Shown here: positions 9,015-18,388 of the stretch, piece after piece
Layout: every line of letters begins with the position of its first letter
How positions within the stretch are numbered: position 1 is the first letter of the stretch
Assembly: GCA_017617335.1 (NCBI GenBank)
Contig: JAFZWK010000016.1
Span: 1-34,775 of the forward strand
Direction: 5' to 3'
Source of the DNA: Bacteroidaceae bacterium
Lineage (GTDB): Bacteria > Bacteroidota > Bacteroidia > Bacteroidales > Bacteroidaceae
DNA length: 34,775 nt
Notes under the pieces: generated by a model
What the model was told of the DNA's origin: nothing
The model's input: the letters and a program-made list of their open reading frames with translations, nothing else
The model's database searches: none
Program-made: the position numbers and the translations under genes

Positions 9015-11081
9015 TTATTTCAGTTCAGGATATTGAATTCGGGTGTGGTAAATGGTGGTCAACTTTGTTTTGAGCACTTCTTTTGCTGTCTGAATGTCCA
9101 AGAAGGTGATAGGACAATCGTTGAAATATCCCTCCTTCACTTGTTCGTCAACGATTTTGTCTACCAAGTTTCCAATACTTTCCTCTGTATATCCCGATAG
9201 ACTGCGTGAAGCTGCCTCTACGGAATCAGCCATCATTAAAATAGCTTGTTCTTGGGTGGATGGATTAGGTCCTGGATATGTAAACAGACTTTTATCGACA
9301 GGTTGGTCTGGGTACTTGTTCTTATACGAAACGTAAAAGTATTTAGCCATGCTCTTTCCATGATGTGTAGAGATAAACTGACGAATTACTTGAGGAAGTT
9401 TGTATTTTTCTGCCAGTTTCAATCCATCGTCCACATGCTGGATAATAATGCGTGCACTTTGCACGTAAGTTATTCCATCGTGAGGATTTGTGCTGTTTTG
9501 ATTCTCAGTGAAGAATACTGGATTTCCCAGTTTCCCAATATCATGATAGAGCGCTCCAGTTCTAACCAATTGACTTTTGGCTCCAATCTTGTTGGCAATC
9601 TCTGCTGCAAGATTGGCAACTTGCATGCTATGTTGAAAAGTTCCTGGCGCCTCTTCTGACAGGCGGCGTAACACGGTGTTGTTGATGTTGGAGAGTTCCA
9701 CTAAAGTCACATTTGAGGTAAATCCAAAAATACGTTCAATAGGAATCAGCAATTGATATGCAATCAGTGACAATACACCAGCAATGCAGAGATATATATA
9801 AGTCCATTTATCAACTCCACTATTGGCAAAAATCTTCCCGTGAATTAGTTCCAAGCAGAAGTAGGATATCACCGAGGCTGCAATCACAAAAACACAAGCA
9901 CGGAAGAGATCAGAGCGTTGCGAGAGTTGCTGTAGGCTATAGATGGCCACCAATCCAGCAGTCGTTTGTACAAGAATGAAGTCAAAGGGATTTTTCAGGA
10001 CTACAGCACATGTTAAGACAGTTATGAGGTGAGTGATGAAAGCCGTACGTGAATCCATGAAGACTCGAACGAAAATAGGCATGATACAATAGGGTATCAC
10101 ATATACACTCATAAGATGATTGCGTACCAAAGAATATGTGATCAATGGAAACAGAATAAACATCGAAAGGACCAGACATGGATATCGTAGCTCACGTAAA
10201 TAGTCGACACGGAACTGTTCGAAATAGAAGAGTAGCAAAAGCACCATCAACATGGCATAAATAATATGTCCTCCTGTGATTGACCATTTCTCTGCAGCGC
10301 TTTTCCTGCGTCCTAATTCATATTGTTCCAGTGAACGAAGGACATTGTAAGTGTACTCGTCTACGATATCTCCCTCTGCAACTATCTTTTGTCCCACTTG
10401 TACCTGTCCCATGTAAGGCACCAGCATGTTGTCTATGTCTTCACGTTGTTGCTCCGATTTTTCCACATCATAAGATAGATTACAGGAAACAAATCTACTT
10501 AGATTACAGCGTAACAGTCTGGCATGATCGTAACGTGTACTGTCTTCCTCTGACATTAGGAATTCATAACCTGATTTGGCTGTATATAGGTTCTTCACAC
10601 TTCGGGCATTAGATTCGTTTTGGGCAAAAACTCGGATGTATCGTGTCTTTTCGGCTATCAACTTCTCGTAATCATCTGTTGTCATAACACCTTTATCATA
10701 CATATCAGATAGTTTGTCAATCAGATGCTTTAGATAATAAGAAGGGACTTGCCCTTGTAGGTTTTCTCTAAAATCTTTAGTGAAGGCTACTATTTGCTGT
10801 TCCTTCACGGTCTGTTCTATGCGGAAGTAGGGCTCGTAATAATTCTTCAGACTGTCTTTCTCTCTCATTAGAGCCTCTTCTGATTTCAGCACAGGAAAGC
10901 TATCTTTAGCAATGATGGTAGAGTAATCCCAAGGTTCTCCCACGCTATAATTGTAGTTGAAGATGTTGTATCCTTCGCCTGGCATGCAGAGAACGAGGAT
11001 AGCAATGGTAACAATGGTGGCACCTATTCTATATAAATAATCTTTCGCCTCTAGACGCGTATGATGATTGTATCTGCTCAT
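9015..11081 (-). CDS. 7TM-HD membrane phosphodiesterase (PgpH-like)
   Basis: This is a membrane protein of the 7TMR-HDED / 7TM-HD / HD architecture. In Gram-positive bacteria the same architecture (PgpH) hydrolyses c-di-AMP; that substrate is inferred here by homology. One transmembrane helix lies near residues 17-35, followed by an extracytoplasmic region of about 230 residues (the HDED-like domain), a block of seven hydrophobic helices at about 265-455, then a cytoplasmic HD domain at about 475-670. The metal-binding HDIGK motif is intact ('ALYHDIGKLG', His near residue 512), with 'FQHSMQVANLA' before it and 'ISTHHGKSM' after. It is 688 residues, normal for the family. Its stop lies one base from the priA stop. 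It diverges from gltX. Confidence 0.9.
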   Translation of the reverse strand: MSRYNHHTRLEAKDYLYRIGATIVTIAILVLCMPGEGYNIFNYNYSVGEPWDYSTIIAKDSFPVLKSEEALMREKDSLKNYYEPYFRIEQTVKEQQIVAFTKDFRENLQGQVPSYYLKHLIDKLSDMYDKGVMTTDDYEKLIAEKTRYIRVFAQNESNARSVKNLYTAKSGYEFLMSEEDSTRYDHARLLRCNLSRFVSCNLSYDVEKSEQQREDIDNMLVPYMGQVQVGQKIVAEGDIVDEYTYNVLRSLEQYELGRRKSAAEKWSITGGHIIYAMLMVLLLLFYFEQFRVDYLRELRYPCLVLSMFILFPLITYSLVRNHLMSVYVIPYCIMPIFVRVFMDSRTAFITHLITVLTCAVVLKNPFDFILVQTTAGLVAIYSLQQLSQRSDLFRACVFVIAASVISYFCLELIHGKIFANSGVDKWTYIYLCIAGVLSLIAYQLLIPIERIFGFTSNVTLVELSNINNTVLRRLSEEAPGTFQHSMQVANLAAEIANKIGAKSQLVRTGALYHDIGKLGNPVFFTENQNSTNPHDGITYVQSARIIIQHVDDGLKLAEKYKLPQVIRQFISTHHGKSMAKYFYVSYKNKYPDQPVDKSLFTYPGPNPSTQEQAILMMADSVEAASRSLSGYTEESIGNLVDKIVDEQVKEGYFNDCPITFLDIQTAKEVLKTKLTTIYHTRIQYPELK

Positions 11082-11166
11082 GTTGTTTTCTTCGTATTTC
11101 CTGTTCGTTAATACCTTATCGAATGCGAAAATACGAAAAAATATCTTTTATGTGAAAAAAATGTTG

Positions 11167-11174
11167 TACTTTTG
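11167..11174 (+). promoter_or_regulatory. -7 promoter element for gltX
   Basis: TACTTTTG matches the Bacteroidota -7 consensus TAnnTTTG. The predicted transcription start (about 11180) lies before ATG 11199 and after the in-frame TTG at 11172, so it supports ATG 11199 as the start. The -33 box is poor (an AT-rich TTTTATG near 11146-11152). Confidence 0.6.
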
Positions 11175-11198
11175 CGTAAAATAATAGAAAAAATCGAC

Positions 11199-12758
11199 AT
11201 GTCTGAAAGAAAAGTTCGTGTTCGTTTTGCTCCAAGTCCTACAGGACCTCTTCATATTGGTGGTGTGCGAACAGCCTTATACAATTATCTTTTTGCTAAA
11301 CAACATGGTGGTGACCTGATTTTCCGTATCGAGGACACCGACTCGAGTCGTTTTGTACCTGGTGCTGAGGAATACATCATCGAATCCTTCAACTGGTTGG
11401 GCATAAAGTTTGATGAAGGTGTTGGATTTGGTGGCAAATATGGTCCTTATCGTCAAAGTGAGCGCAGGGACATATATAAAAAGTATGTGCAGCAACTTCT
11501 GGATGATGGCAAAGCATACATAGCTTTCGATACACCTGAAGAGTTGGAAACCAAGCGCAAGGAAATAGAGAATTTCCAGTATGATGCCAGTACTCGTCTG
11601 CTGATGAGAAACTCGCTGACTTTGTCTGCTGAAGAAGTTCAGAAAATGATTGCTGATGGTCGACAATATGTGGTTCGTTTCCTGATTAAACCTGGCGTGG
11701 ATGTGGTTGTGGATGATATGATACGTGGTGAGGTGCACATCAACAGCAGTATCCTTGATGATAAAGTCCTATTCAAGAGTGCAGACCAGTTGCCAACCTA
11801 TCATTTAGCCAATATTGTGGATGATCACTTGATGGAGGTAAGCCATGTCATTCGTGGTGAGGAATGGCTACCAAGTGCTCCTTTGCATGTTTTGTTATAT
11901 GAAGCCTTTGGTTGGACAGATACGATGCCTCGTTTCGCACATTTGCCTCTGTTGCTGAAACCTGTTGGTAATGGTAAGTTAAGCAAACGCGACGGCGACA
12001 AGTTAGGTTTTCCAGTATTCCCTCTCGAGTGGCATGATCCCAAAAGTGGCGAGGTAAGTAGTGGATACAGAGAAAAAGGCTATTTGCCTGAAGCTGTAGT
12101 GAATTTCTTGGCTCTTTTAGGTTGGAATCCAGGCAATGATCAAGAGTTGATGACCTTGGAAGAGATGGTGAAACTTTTTGACCTTAGCAAGTGTAGTAAG
12201 AATGGGGCCAAGTTTGATTACGTTAAGGCAGCTTGGTTTAATCATCAGTATTTGATTCGCCAACCCGATGATAGTTGGGTACCCTCTTTTGATAAGCTCC
12301 TTAGAGAACAAGGCATTGAGTCTACACCTGAGAAAGAGGCTGAGGTAGTTCGAATGATGAAGCTGAAAGTTATAGAATATGTAGATAGCTTAGGAAATAA
12401 ACATAAACGGAATATCAGTTTTGTAAGTGACTTGTGGCCTCTCACTAAGTTCTTCTTTGTCGCTCCTGAATCATTTGATTCCGAAGACAAGTTTATCAAG
12501 AAGAATTGGAAGGAGGAAACCGTTTCAGAGATGAGTCAATTCATGCAGGTTCTCTCATCTGTCGAGGATTTCAGTGTAGAAGGTCAAAAGGCTGTAATCG
12601 ATCCTTGGGTAGAACAGAAAGGGTTGCGTCCTTGGAATGCTTGGCGAATCTGCCTTGTGGGAACTGGTCAGGGACCTGATATGTATGAGTTGTCTGCTTT
12701 CTTGGGTAAGGAAGAAACATTACGAAGAATGCGGTTTGCAATAGATACGTTAGGATAG
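11199..12758 (+). CDS. gltX: glutamyl-tRNA synthetase
   Basis: GltX charges tRNA-Glu with glutamate, a class Ic aminoacyl-tRNA synthetase. The HIGH-type motif is present as PLHIGG (His19), following FAPSPTG. The KMSKS equivalent is KLSKR (260-264). 'RIEDTDSSR' and '[12 protein letters not shown]' are further family signatures. With ATG 11199 the product is 519 residues, as expected. An upstream in-frame TTG at 11172 would place the start inside the promoter -7 element and adds nothing conserved. It is divergent from the HD-domain gene and 16 bases upstream of waaA, so the two probably form an operon. Confidence 0.97.
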   Translation: MSERKVRVRFAPSPTGPLHIGGVRTALYNYLFAKQHGGDLIFRIEDTDSSRFVPGAEEYIIESFNWLGIKFDEGVGFGGKYGPYRQSERRDIYKKYVQQLLDDGKAYIAFDTPEELETKRKEIENFQYDASTRLLMRNSLTLSAEEVQKMIADGRQYVVRFLIKPGVDVVVDDMIRGEVHINSSILDDKVLFKSADQLPTYHLANIVDDHLMEVSHVIRGEEWLPSAPLHVLLYEAFGWTDTMPRFAHLPLLLKPVGNGKLSKRDGDKLGFPVFPLEWHDPKSGEVSSGYREKGYLPEAVVNFLALLGWNPGNDQELMTLEEMVKLFDLSKCSKNGAKFDYVKAAWFNHQYLIRQPDDSWVPSFDKLLREQGIESTPEKEAEVVRMMKLKVIEYVDSLGNKHKRNISFVSDLWPLTKFFFVAPESFDSEDKFIKKNWKEETVSEMSQFMQVLSSVEDFSVEGQKAVIDPWVEQKGLRPWNAWRICLVGTGQGPDMYELSAFLGKEETLRRMRFAIDTLG

Positions 12759-12774
12759 AGGGAGCACGCTGGTA

Positions 12775-14001
12775 ATGTATTCTTTTGCTGTCTACCTTTA
12801 TATGTTTGGCGTCATTGTGGCGTCTCTTCTCAACAAGAAAGCTCGTCTCATTACAAAGGGCCACATCAATACATTTCGCATTCTTCGTCATCAGATTGAT
12901 AAGAATGCCCGTTATGTATGGTTCCATGCTGCTTCTTTAGGTGAGTTCGAACAGGGACGTCCTCTGATGGAACGCTTCCGTCGTGAGCATCCAGAATACA
13001 AGATTCTGTTGACGTTCTTCAGTCCTTCTGGCTATGAGGTCCGCAAAAATTACGAGGGCGCAGACGTCATTTGTTATCTCCCTTTTGATACTCCTGGCAA
13101 TGTGCTCAGTTTCTTTCGTCTAGTTCATCCAGAGATGGCTTTCTTCATAAAGTATGAGTTCTGGCTTAACTTTATGCAGGCTTGTTATCGTCGGAACATT
13201 CCTGTATATAGTGTCAGCAGTATATTCCGTCCCAACAAAGTTTTCTTCCGCTGGTATGGTAAAGGGTATTCCAAGGTGCTTCGCTATGTTACCCATTTCT
13301 TCGTTCAGGACGAGGAGAGTCGTCATCTGCTTTCTTTGCGAGGTATACGTGATAATGTGACTGTCGTTGGCGATACACGTTTTGATCGCGTTCTGGATAT
13401 CAGTCATCAGGCAAAGAATCTTCCTTTGGTAGAGCACTTTACCAAAGATGCATCTTTTGTTTTCGTGGCAGGCAGCAGTTGGAGTCCTGATGAAGATCTG
13501 ATTATTCCCTATTTCAATGTTCATCCTGACATGAAGCTGATTTTGGCTCCTCATGTGATTGGTGAGGAACATCTTACGCAGATAGAGAGTAAACTTAAGC
13601 GTCCCAGTCTCCGCTACACAGAGGCTACTGAGGAAAATGTAAGTAAAGTAGACTGTTTGATTATCAATTGTTTTGGTCTCTTGAGCAGCATATACCGTTA
13701 TGCTCATGTAGCCTACGTGGGTGGAGGTTTTGGAGCAGGAATCCACAATGTTCCTGAAGCCGCTGTATATGGCATTCCTGTGTTGATAGGACCTGTCAAT
13801 AAGGGTTTTCGCGAGGCACAGGACTTGCTTCGACTTGGCGGATGTTTCGAAATTACAGGTCAGACTCTCTTCAACGCAGTAGTCGGTCGTTTGATGTCTA
13901 AGGAAAAACTACGTCAGGAGCGTGGTGCTATTGGCAAGCATTACATCGAATCCAATGCAGGTGCTGCTGATAAGATTTTCCAAATGATACCTCTTTGTTG
14001 A
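12775..14001 (+). CDS. waaA: 3-deoxy-D-manno-octulosonic acid (Kdo) transferase
   Basis: WaaA (KdtA) transfers Kdo from CMP-Kdo to the lipid A precursor, the first step of the lipopolysaccharide inner core, at the cytoplasmic face of the inner membrane. A short N-terminal hydrophobic anchor (about residues 3-19) is followed by the family motif 'WFHAASLGEFEQGRPL', in which Glu57 matches the catalytic base. 'TFFSPSGYEVRK' and, in the nucleotide-sugar half, 'FVAGSSWSPDE' and 'VGGGFGAGIHNVPEAAVYG' are typical GT30 signatures. It is 408 residues, the usual length. It sits 16 bases after gltX and converges with the carbonic anhydrase gene. Confidence 0.95.
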   Translation: MYSFAVYLYMFGVIVASLLNKKARLITKGHINTFRILRHQIDKNARYVWFHAASLGEFEQGRPLMERFRREHPEYKILLTFFSPSGYEVRKNYEGADVICYLPFDTPGNVLSFFRLVHPEMAFFIKYEFWLNFMQACYRRNIPVYSVSSIFRPNKVFFRWYGKGYSKVLRYVTHFFVQDEESRHLLSLRGIRDNVTVVGDTRFDRVLDISHQAKNLPLVEHFTKDASFVFVAGSSWSPDEDLIIPYFNVHPDMKLILAPHVIGEEHLTQIESKLKRPSLRYTEATEENVSKVDCLIINCFGLLSSIYRYAHVAYVGGGFGAGIHNVPEAAVYGIPVLIGPVNKGFREAQDLLRLGGCFEITGQTLFNAVVGRLMSKEKLRQERGAIGKHYIESNAGAADKIFQMIPLC

Positions 14002-14052
14002 GGATTCTACACGTTGTGAATATCCTACGGAACTGACGTTCTTGCTGCTTCT

Positions 14053-14631
14053 TTACCTTGTCTTGTAGTCCTCGCTGGTTGTGACGATTTGAGTGTTCTC
14101 TGGGTTGCTGTCAGCTTCACGGAACCAATCGCTGTATTCTATGTAATGCTTTGCGTATGTTTTGTTGAGTGCTTGTGCCTGTTCAGGGTCTACTTTCTTG
14201 ATAAATTTTGCTGGCACGCCTCCCCACAATTCGCCATCACCAATCTGTGTTTTGCTCAGCACTAATGCTCCAGCTGCAACGATCGCACCTTTTCCCACGA
14301 CAGCATGGTCCAGTACGGTAGCTCCCATGCCAATCAGCGCACCATCCTTCACCTCGCATCCATGCAGGGTTACGCTGTGTCCAATGGTTACATCATCCCC
14401 CAGAATACATGGCGCCTTTCCATTCAACGTGTGAACGCATGAGTTGTCTTGAATATTGGTTCGGTTGCCTATCTTGACGAAATGTACGTCACCACGTATC
14501 ACGGCATTAAACCATACAGTACAATCGTCACCCATTTCCACGTCTCCCACTATCACGGCACCTTCGCTGAAGTAGCAGTGTTTACCAAATCTGGGAGCGG
14601 GCATCCCTTTCAGTGTCTTTATTATAGCCAT
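14053..14631 (-). CDS. gamma-class carbonic anhydrase-like hexapeptide protein
   Basis: This is a left-handed beta-helix protein of the gamma carbonic anhydrase / YrdA family. Hexapeptide-repeat turns run through the whole 192 residues (for example 'AVIVGDVEMGDDCTVW'). The three zinc-ligand histidines of the family are all present: His67 (CVHT), His85 (IGHS) and His90 (LHGC), with Arg46 and Asp48 in 'VIRGDVH' and Gln61 and Asp62 in 'NIQDN' also conserved. That supports metal binding. Carbonic anhydrase activity is inferred, since many YrdA-type members show little activity. It lies 18 bases downstream of pepP on the same strand and is probably cotranscribed. Confidence 0.9.
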   Translation of the reverse strand: MAIIKTLKGMPAPRFGKHCYFSEGAVIVGDVEMGDDCTVWFNAVIRGDVHFVKIGNRTNIQDNSCVHTLNGKAPCILGDDVTIGHSVTLHGCEVKDGALIGMGATVLDHAVVGKGAIVAAGALVLSKTQIGDGELWGGVPAKFIKKVDPEQAQALNKTYAKHYIEYSDWFREADSNPENTQIVTTSEDYKTR

Positions 14632-14649
14632 ATCTTTGTATTATTTTTC

Positions 14650-16434
14650 TTAGAGAGCAGCGCAGGCTTCCTTTAGCCAAGCCTTTTCGTCTTCATTCAA
14701 ATGAGGAGCCAATTCACGATAAACTCGCTGATGGTACTCGTTGAGATACTGGATTTCATCTTTCTCCATCCTTTCACGTACGATAGGAGTCTTGTCGATA
14801 GGGCAGAGAGTCAATGCCTCCAGTTGCAGGAATTCACCAAATTCATTGTTTAAATAAGGTGTAACCAACATAGTGTTCTCGATACGTACACCATGACTTC
14901 CAGCACGATAAATGCCTGGCTCGTTGGTTACTGTCATGTTAGCACACAGGGGGGCAGGCACGTAGTTCATTCTGATCTGGTGAGGACCCTCATGCACGTT
15001 CAGGTAACTCCCTACGCCGTGACCTGTTCCATGAAGGAAGTTGACACCTTCTTGCCACATGGCATAACGTGCGCAAACGTCAATCTGCGTGCCACTACTC
15101 CCTGCAGGGAACTTGCACAAAGCCAGTCGGATATGTCCTTTGAGCACCAGCGTGTAGTCAATCTTTTCCTGTTCTGTCAGGGGCCCCAGAGCGATGGTAC
15201 GTGTTATGTCCGTCGTACCATCCTGATATTGAGCACCACTGTCCAGCAGGAGTAAGCCATGCGGTTCAAGAGAAATGTCTGTCTCTGACGTTGCCTCATA
15301 GTGTACGATGGCGCCATGAGGGCCGTATCCTGCAATGGTGTCGAAGCTGATGTCACGATAGAGAGGCTGCTGAGCCCTTAGGGAAGTCAGTTTCTTGTCT
15401 ACAGAGAGTTCTGTTTCTTGACCTGTGCTTACGGCAGTATAGAGCCAATGAAGGAATTTCACCATCGCGATACCATCACGCAGCATAGCATTTCTGTAAC
15501 CTTGAATCTCTGCTTCGTTCTTAATGGCCTTCATGGGAGCGATGATGGAATTATGCTCCACCACCTTGCAATCGTCAGGTAGATGGGCAATCAGCTCCCA
15601 GTTGCTCGTAGAGGGATCAAGCATGAGGGAGGTTTCAGGATAGTGTTTCAGGTCTTCCAGGATCTGTTCGTATTCCTTCAGCAAAATGTTCTGTCCCTGC
15701 AGGTAAGCCCTTACCTCGCTTGTCACTTTCTTTGAAGAGATATAGAGCGTCGCTTTCTGCTGAGTTACTATCATGTAGCTCACAAAGACGGGATTGCAAT
15801 GGACGTCCTTCCCTCGCAGGTTGCAGAGCCAAGCTATCTCGTCCAATTGGCTCACGACTGTGCCTTCTGCATGCAGGTTGAGCAGTTCTTTCCTGAGTCG
15901 TTCCAGCTTCGAGGAGGCTGTCTCACCTGCGAACTCCAAGGGGTGAATTTCTATTGGGTCATCAGGCAAGGCGGGCCTGTTCTCCCAGAGATGAGTTGCA
16001 GGATCGTTTCCCAACTGAAGTTTCAAGTCATGGAACTTCAGTTCCTCTGTAATGCCTCGTATGTCTGATATGGTATTAACCCATCCATCCATTCCGATGA
16101 TGCTGTTCTTGGGAAGCACCTGACCCAACCACTCTGCGATGCTGGGCGTGCCAGGAATCTTCAGCTTCATCAATTGGAAGGGAGTTCCTTCCAGTTGCTC
16201 TGAGGCTGCCAGAAAGTAGCGGCTGTCAGTCCAAAGTGCTGCGTCCTGCAGAGTCACGACTGCCGTTCCAGCCGAGCCGTTGAAGCCGCTGATCCATTCA
16301 CGTGTCATCCAATGGTTAGGAACATATTCGCCACTATGAGGATCCGTGCTTGGGAATATGTAGGCTCCCAGATGATGTTCACGCAGGAATTCGCGAAGTT
16401 TCTGTACCCTTTCGCAGATGATTTTTGGATTCAT
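14650..16434 (-). CDS. pepP: Xaa-Pro aminopeptidase (M24B)
   Basis: This is a metallopeptidase that removes the N-terminal residue from peptides with proline in second position, probably cytoplasmic since no signal peptide is seen. It has the three-part structure of long aminopeptidase P proteins: two creatinase-like N-terminal domains (about 1-300) and a C-terminal pita-bread catalytic domain. The metal ligands are visible: Asp in 'LLLDSGAQ' and in 'DGTTDITRT', His in 'FLHGTGHGVG', Glu in 'VTNEPGIY' and Glu in 'GVRIENTM'. At 594 residues it matches the long bacterial form. A minus-strand promoter lies at 16463-16493. It leads a two-gene unit with the carbonic anhydrase. Confidence 0.95.
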   Translation of the reverse strand: MNPKIICERVQKLREFLREHHLGAYIFPSTDPHSGEYVPNHWMTREWISGFNGSAGTAVVTLQDAALWTDSRYFLAASEQLEGTPFQLMKLKIPGTPSIAEWLGQVLPKNSIIGMDGWVNTISDIRGITEELKFHDLKLQLGNDPATHLWENRPALPDDPIEIHPLEFAGETASSKLERLRKELLNLHAEGTVVSQLDEIAWLCNLRGKDVHCNPVFVSYMIVTQQKATLYISSKKVTSEVRAYLQGQNILLKEYEQILEDLKHYPETSLMLDPSTSNWELIAHLPDDCKVVEHNSIIAPMKAIKNEAEIQGYRNAMLRDGIAMVKFLHWLYTAVSTGQETELSVDKKLTSLRAQQPLYRDISFDTIAGYGPHGAIVHYEATSETDISLEPHGLLLLDSGAQYQDGTTDITRTIALGPLTEQEKIDYTLVLKGHIRLALCKFPAGSSGTQIDVCARYAMWQEGVNFLHGTGHGVGSYLNVHEGPHQIRMNYVPAPLCANMTVTNEPGIYRAGSHGVRIENTMLVTPYLNNEFGEFLQLEALTLCPIDKTPIVRERMEKDEIQYLNEYHQRVYRELAPHLNEDEKAWLKEACAAL

Positions 16435-16462
16435 ATTCCGTCGTTTTTCGTTTATTTCTTCG

Positions 16463-16493
16463 CAAAATTACAGAAGATTCATCGAGGTTCAAA
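16463..16493 (-). promoter_or_regulatory. promoter for pepP
   Basis: Read on the minus strand, TTTG (16493-16490) is followed after 19 bases by TAATTTTG (16470-16463), a full match to the Bacteroidota -33/-7 pattern. The predicted start point leaves a leader of about 20-25 bases before the pepP ATG. Confidence 0.7.
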
Positions 16494-16532
16494 CAAAAAC
16501 AAGAAAAAAGTTTTGCGAAATGCATTTATTCC

Positions 16533-16564
16533 TTTCAGGTTCTCCTCTCTTTTTCTTATCTTTG
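16533..16564 (+). promoter_or_regulatory. promoter for the GH32 gene
   Basis: TTTC (16533-16536, one mismatch to TTTG) and TATCTTTG (16557-16564, full match to TAnnTTTG) are 20 bases apart. The start codon chosen for the GH32 gene is 24 bases after the -7 element. The pepP promoter faces the other way in the same gap. Confidence 0.65.
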
Positions 16565-16587
16565 TCTGCAAGTAAATGGAATTTATC

Positions 16588-18216
16588 ATGAAGAAGTTTC
16601 TCTCTTTCACGTTTTTGCTGGCTTTTGTCGTCACTTCTGAAGCTGCAGAGCTGACCTTTAAAGTAAAGAACAAGTACCTGAATATTCCCATCTCGCATCG
16701 AGTGGACCGCAAGCGCCTCAACATGAAGGCGAAGGGCGTGGATGACCTTTCTGTGGTCGTCAGGATTGCTGAGGATGAGCCAGAGTACTGGGTGTTCAAG
16801 GATCTCTCTGCCTACAAGGGCAAGACCCTTACCTTATTATATGAGGGCTCGCAAAGGTCGCTCGATCGATGTTATCAGGCCGATACGATCGTGGGACAGA
16901 GTCAGATGTATCGCGAGACGAATCGTCCCCAGTTCCATTTCACTACGCGACGAGGATGGATCAACGACCCCAACGGCCTCGTCTATCATAAAGGGCTCTA
17001 TCATCTCTATTACCAGCACAATCCCTTTGAGCGCGAATGGGAGAACATGACGTGGGGTCATGCCACCAGCCCTGATTTGATTCATTGGACAGAACACGAT
17101 GATGTGCTTTTTCCTGACGAGTTGGGTACGATGTTTTCAGGTTCTGCCGTCTTCGACGAGAAGAATACTTCAGGCTTTGGCAGCAAGAAGAATCCTCCCC
17201 TGGTATATGCCTATACGGCTGACCGCAGCGATCGCGAGGCTCAATGCATCGCTTTCAGTTTGGACGGAGGAATGACGCTGAGGAAGTACGAGAAGAATCC
17301 AGTCGTCGATTCTCACGAGAAGTGGCAGACCCATGATACGCGCGATCCTCGACTCTTCTGGTATGAGCCAGGCAAACATTGGGTGATGGTGCTCAACGAG
17401 CGAGACGGCCACAGCATCTACACTTCCTCTGACCTGAAGCAATGGGACTACCAGAGTCACGTGACTGGATTCTGGGAGTGCCCAGACTTGTTTGAACTCC
17501 CTGTGGACGGCGACTCGAACAACACCAAGTGGGTGATGTATGGAGCCAGCAACACCTACATGATAGGTCGGTTCGATGGACGCGTCTTTACTCCAGAGGC
17601 AGGCAAATACCGCTTCACCACAGGCAGTATCTACGCCGCTCAGACCTTCAATCATGTGCCGGATGGACGTCGCATCCAGCTGGGTTGGGGCAGACTCGGC
17701 CACCCAGGTATGCCGTTCAACGGTATGATGCTTCTGCCCACGGAACTGAAGTTGCGCACTACACGCGATGGAGTTCGCCTGACGAGTCAACCTGTGGCTG
17801 AGGTTCAGCAGTTGCTTCACAACCGTTACGACGCCAAGGGGAACCAGAAGGCGGATGAGGCCAACAAGGCGATGAGCATCTTTTCACCTGTCGATTGTCT
17901 TCATCTGAAAGCTACCCTTCACCTGAATCATCGCACGAGCGCTGGAATATCACTCAATGGGCAGAACATCGTCGATTATGACAGCAACTTCAACAACATA
18001 AACGGTCAGTTCTATTCACCTCAGGATCCCACCAGCATGGACCTTACGCTCGACGTCTATATCGACAGGACCAGCGTGGAGGTTTTCGTGGATGAGGGCC
18101 TGTACAGCTATTCACTCGAGCGAAGGCTCTCGGATAACCAGGACGGAATACGTTTTTGGGGCACCAACCTGACTGTTTCCGACCTGAAAGTCGACACGAT
18201 AGACAGTATCTGGTAA
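16588..18216 (+). CDS. secreted GH32 fructan hydrolase (levanase/inulinase-type) with N-terminal DUF4980-like domain
   Basis: This is a glycoside hydrolase family 32 enzyme acting on beta-fructans (levan, inulin or sucrose; the exact substrate is not readable). ATG 16588 is preferred to 16576 because it begins the signal peptide (MKKFLSF, cleavage near TSEA). Residues about 20-105 form an extra beta domain like DUF4980 of Bacteroidota fructanases. The five-blade catalytic domain follows with all three acidic residues: nucleophile Asp127 in WINDPNG, Asp253 in RDPRLF and acid/base Glu297 in ECPDLF. A C-terminal beta-sandwich ends the 542-residue protein ('DRTSVEVFVDEG'). No T9SS tail is seen, so it is probably periplasmic or exported otherwise. 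There is no SusC/SusD pair nearby. Confidence 0.94.
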   Translation: MKKFLSFTFLLAFVVTSEAAELTFKVKNKYLNIPISHRVDRKRLNMKAKGVDDLSVVVRIAEDEPEYWVFKDLSAYKGKTLTLLYEGSQRSLDRCYQADTIVGQSQMYRETNRPQFHFTTRRGWINDPNGLVYHKGLYHLYYQHNPFEREWENMTWGHATSPDLIHWTEHDDVLFPDELGTMFSGSAVFDEKNTSGFGSKKNPPLVYAYTADRSDREAQCIAFSLDGGMTLRKYEKNPVVDSHEKWQTHDTRDPRLFWYEPGKHWVMVLNERDGHSIYTSSDLKQWDYQSHVTGFWECPDLFELPVDGDSNNTKWVMYGASNTYMIGRFDGRVFTPEAGKYRFTTGSIYAAQTFNHVPDGRRIQLGWGRLGHPGMPFNGMMLLPTELKLRTTRDGVRLTSQPVAEVQQLLHNRYDAKGNQKADEANKAMSIFSPVDCLHLKATLHLNHRTSAGISLNGQNIVDYDSNFNNINGQFYSPQDPTSMDLTLDVYIDRTSVEVFVDEGLYSYSLERRLSDNQDGIRFWGTNLTVSDLKVDTIDSIW

Positions 18217-18221
18217 AGCGT

Positions 18222-18246
18222 AATCCGTTTTGTCAGGATTTTTTAA
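18222..18246 (+). terminator. weak intrinsic terminator after the GH32 gene
   Basis: AATCC (18222-18226) and GGATT (18236-18240) form a 5-bp stem with a 9-base loop, directly followed by six T (18241-18246). It begins six bases after the GH32 stop. The short stem makes it weak. Confidence 0.45.
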
Positions 18247-18280
18247 CGGCTCACTCTTCTTGAGTCGAAGGATGCCCAAG

Positions 18281-18291
18281 AACGTGTTGAG
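18281..18291 (+). repeat. solo copy of the TCAACGTGTTG element
   Basis: AGAACGTGTTG matches the array core at 9 of 11 positions. It lies 108 bases before the array at 18389, not on its 22-base register. Confidence 0.4.
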
Positions 18292-18340
18292 GAGAAGGTT
18301 TCCTCGTGAAGGAGGATGTTTTCTAAAGCATTGATTGCCA

Positions 18341-18374
18341 CGTTGTTACGTTATTATGTAATAATGTTATGACG
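18341..18374. repeat. imperfect AT-rich dyad
   Basis: A 34-base imperfect inverted repeat pairs 12 of 16 positions per half around the centre TG at 18357-18358. The inner TTATTA-TG-TAATAA is perfect. It could be an operator for the esterase promoter about 215 bases downstream, but nothing else supports that. Confidence 0.35.
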
Positions 18375-18388
18375 ATAGGTTGGAGGAG

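Noticed and set aside
11172-11198. TTG start for gltX nine codons upstream
   Set aside because: It lies inside the -7 promoter element, and ATG 11199 begins at the conserved N-terminus.
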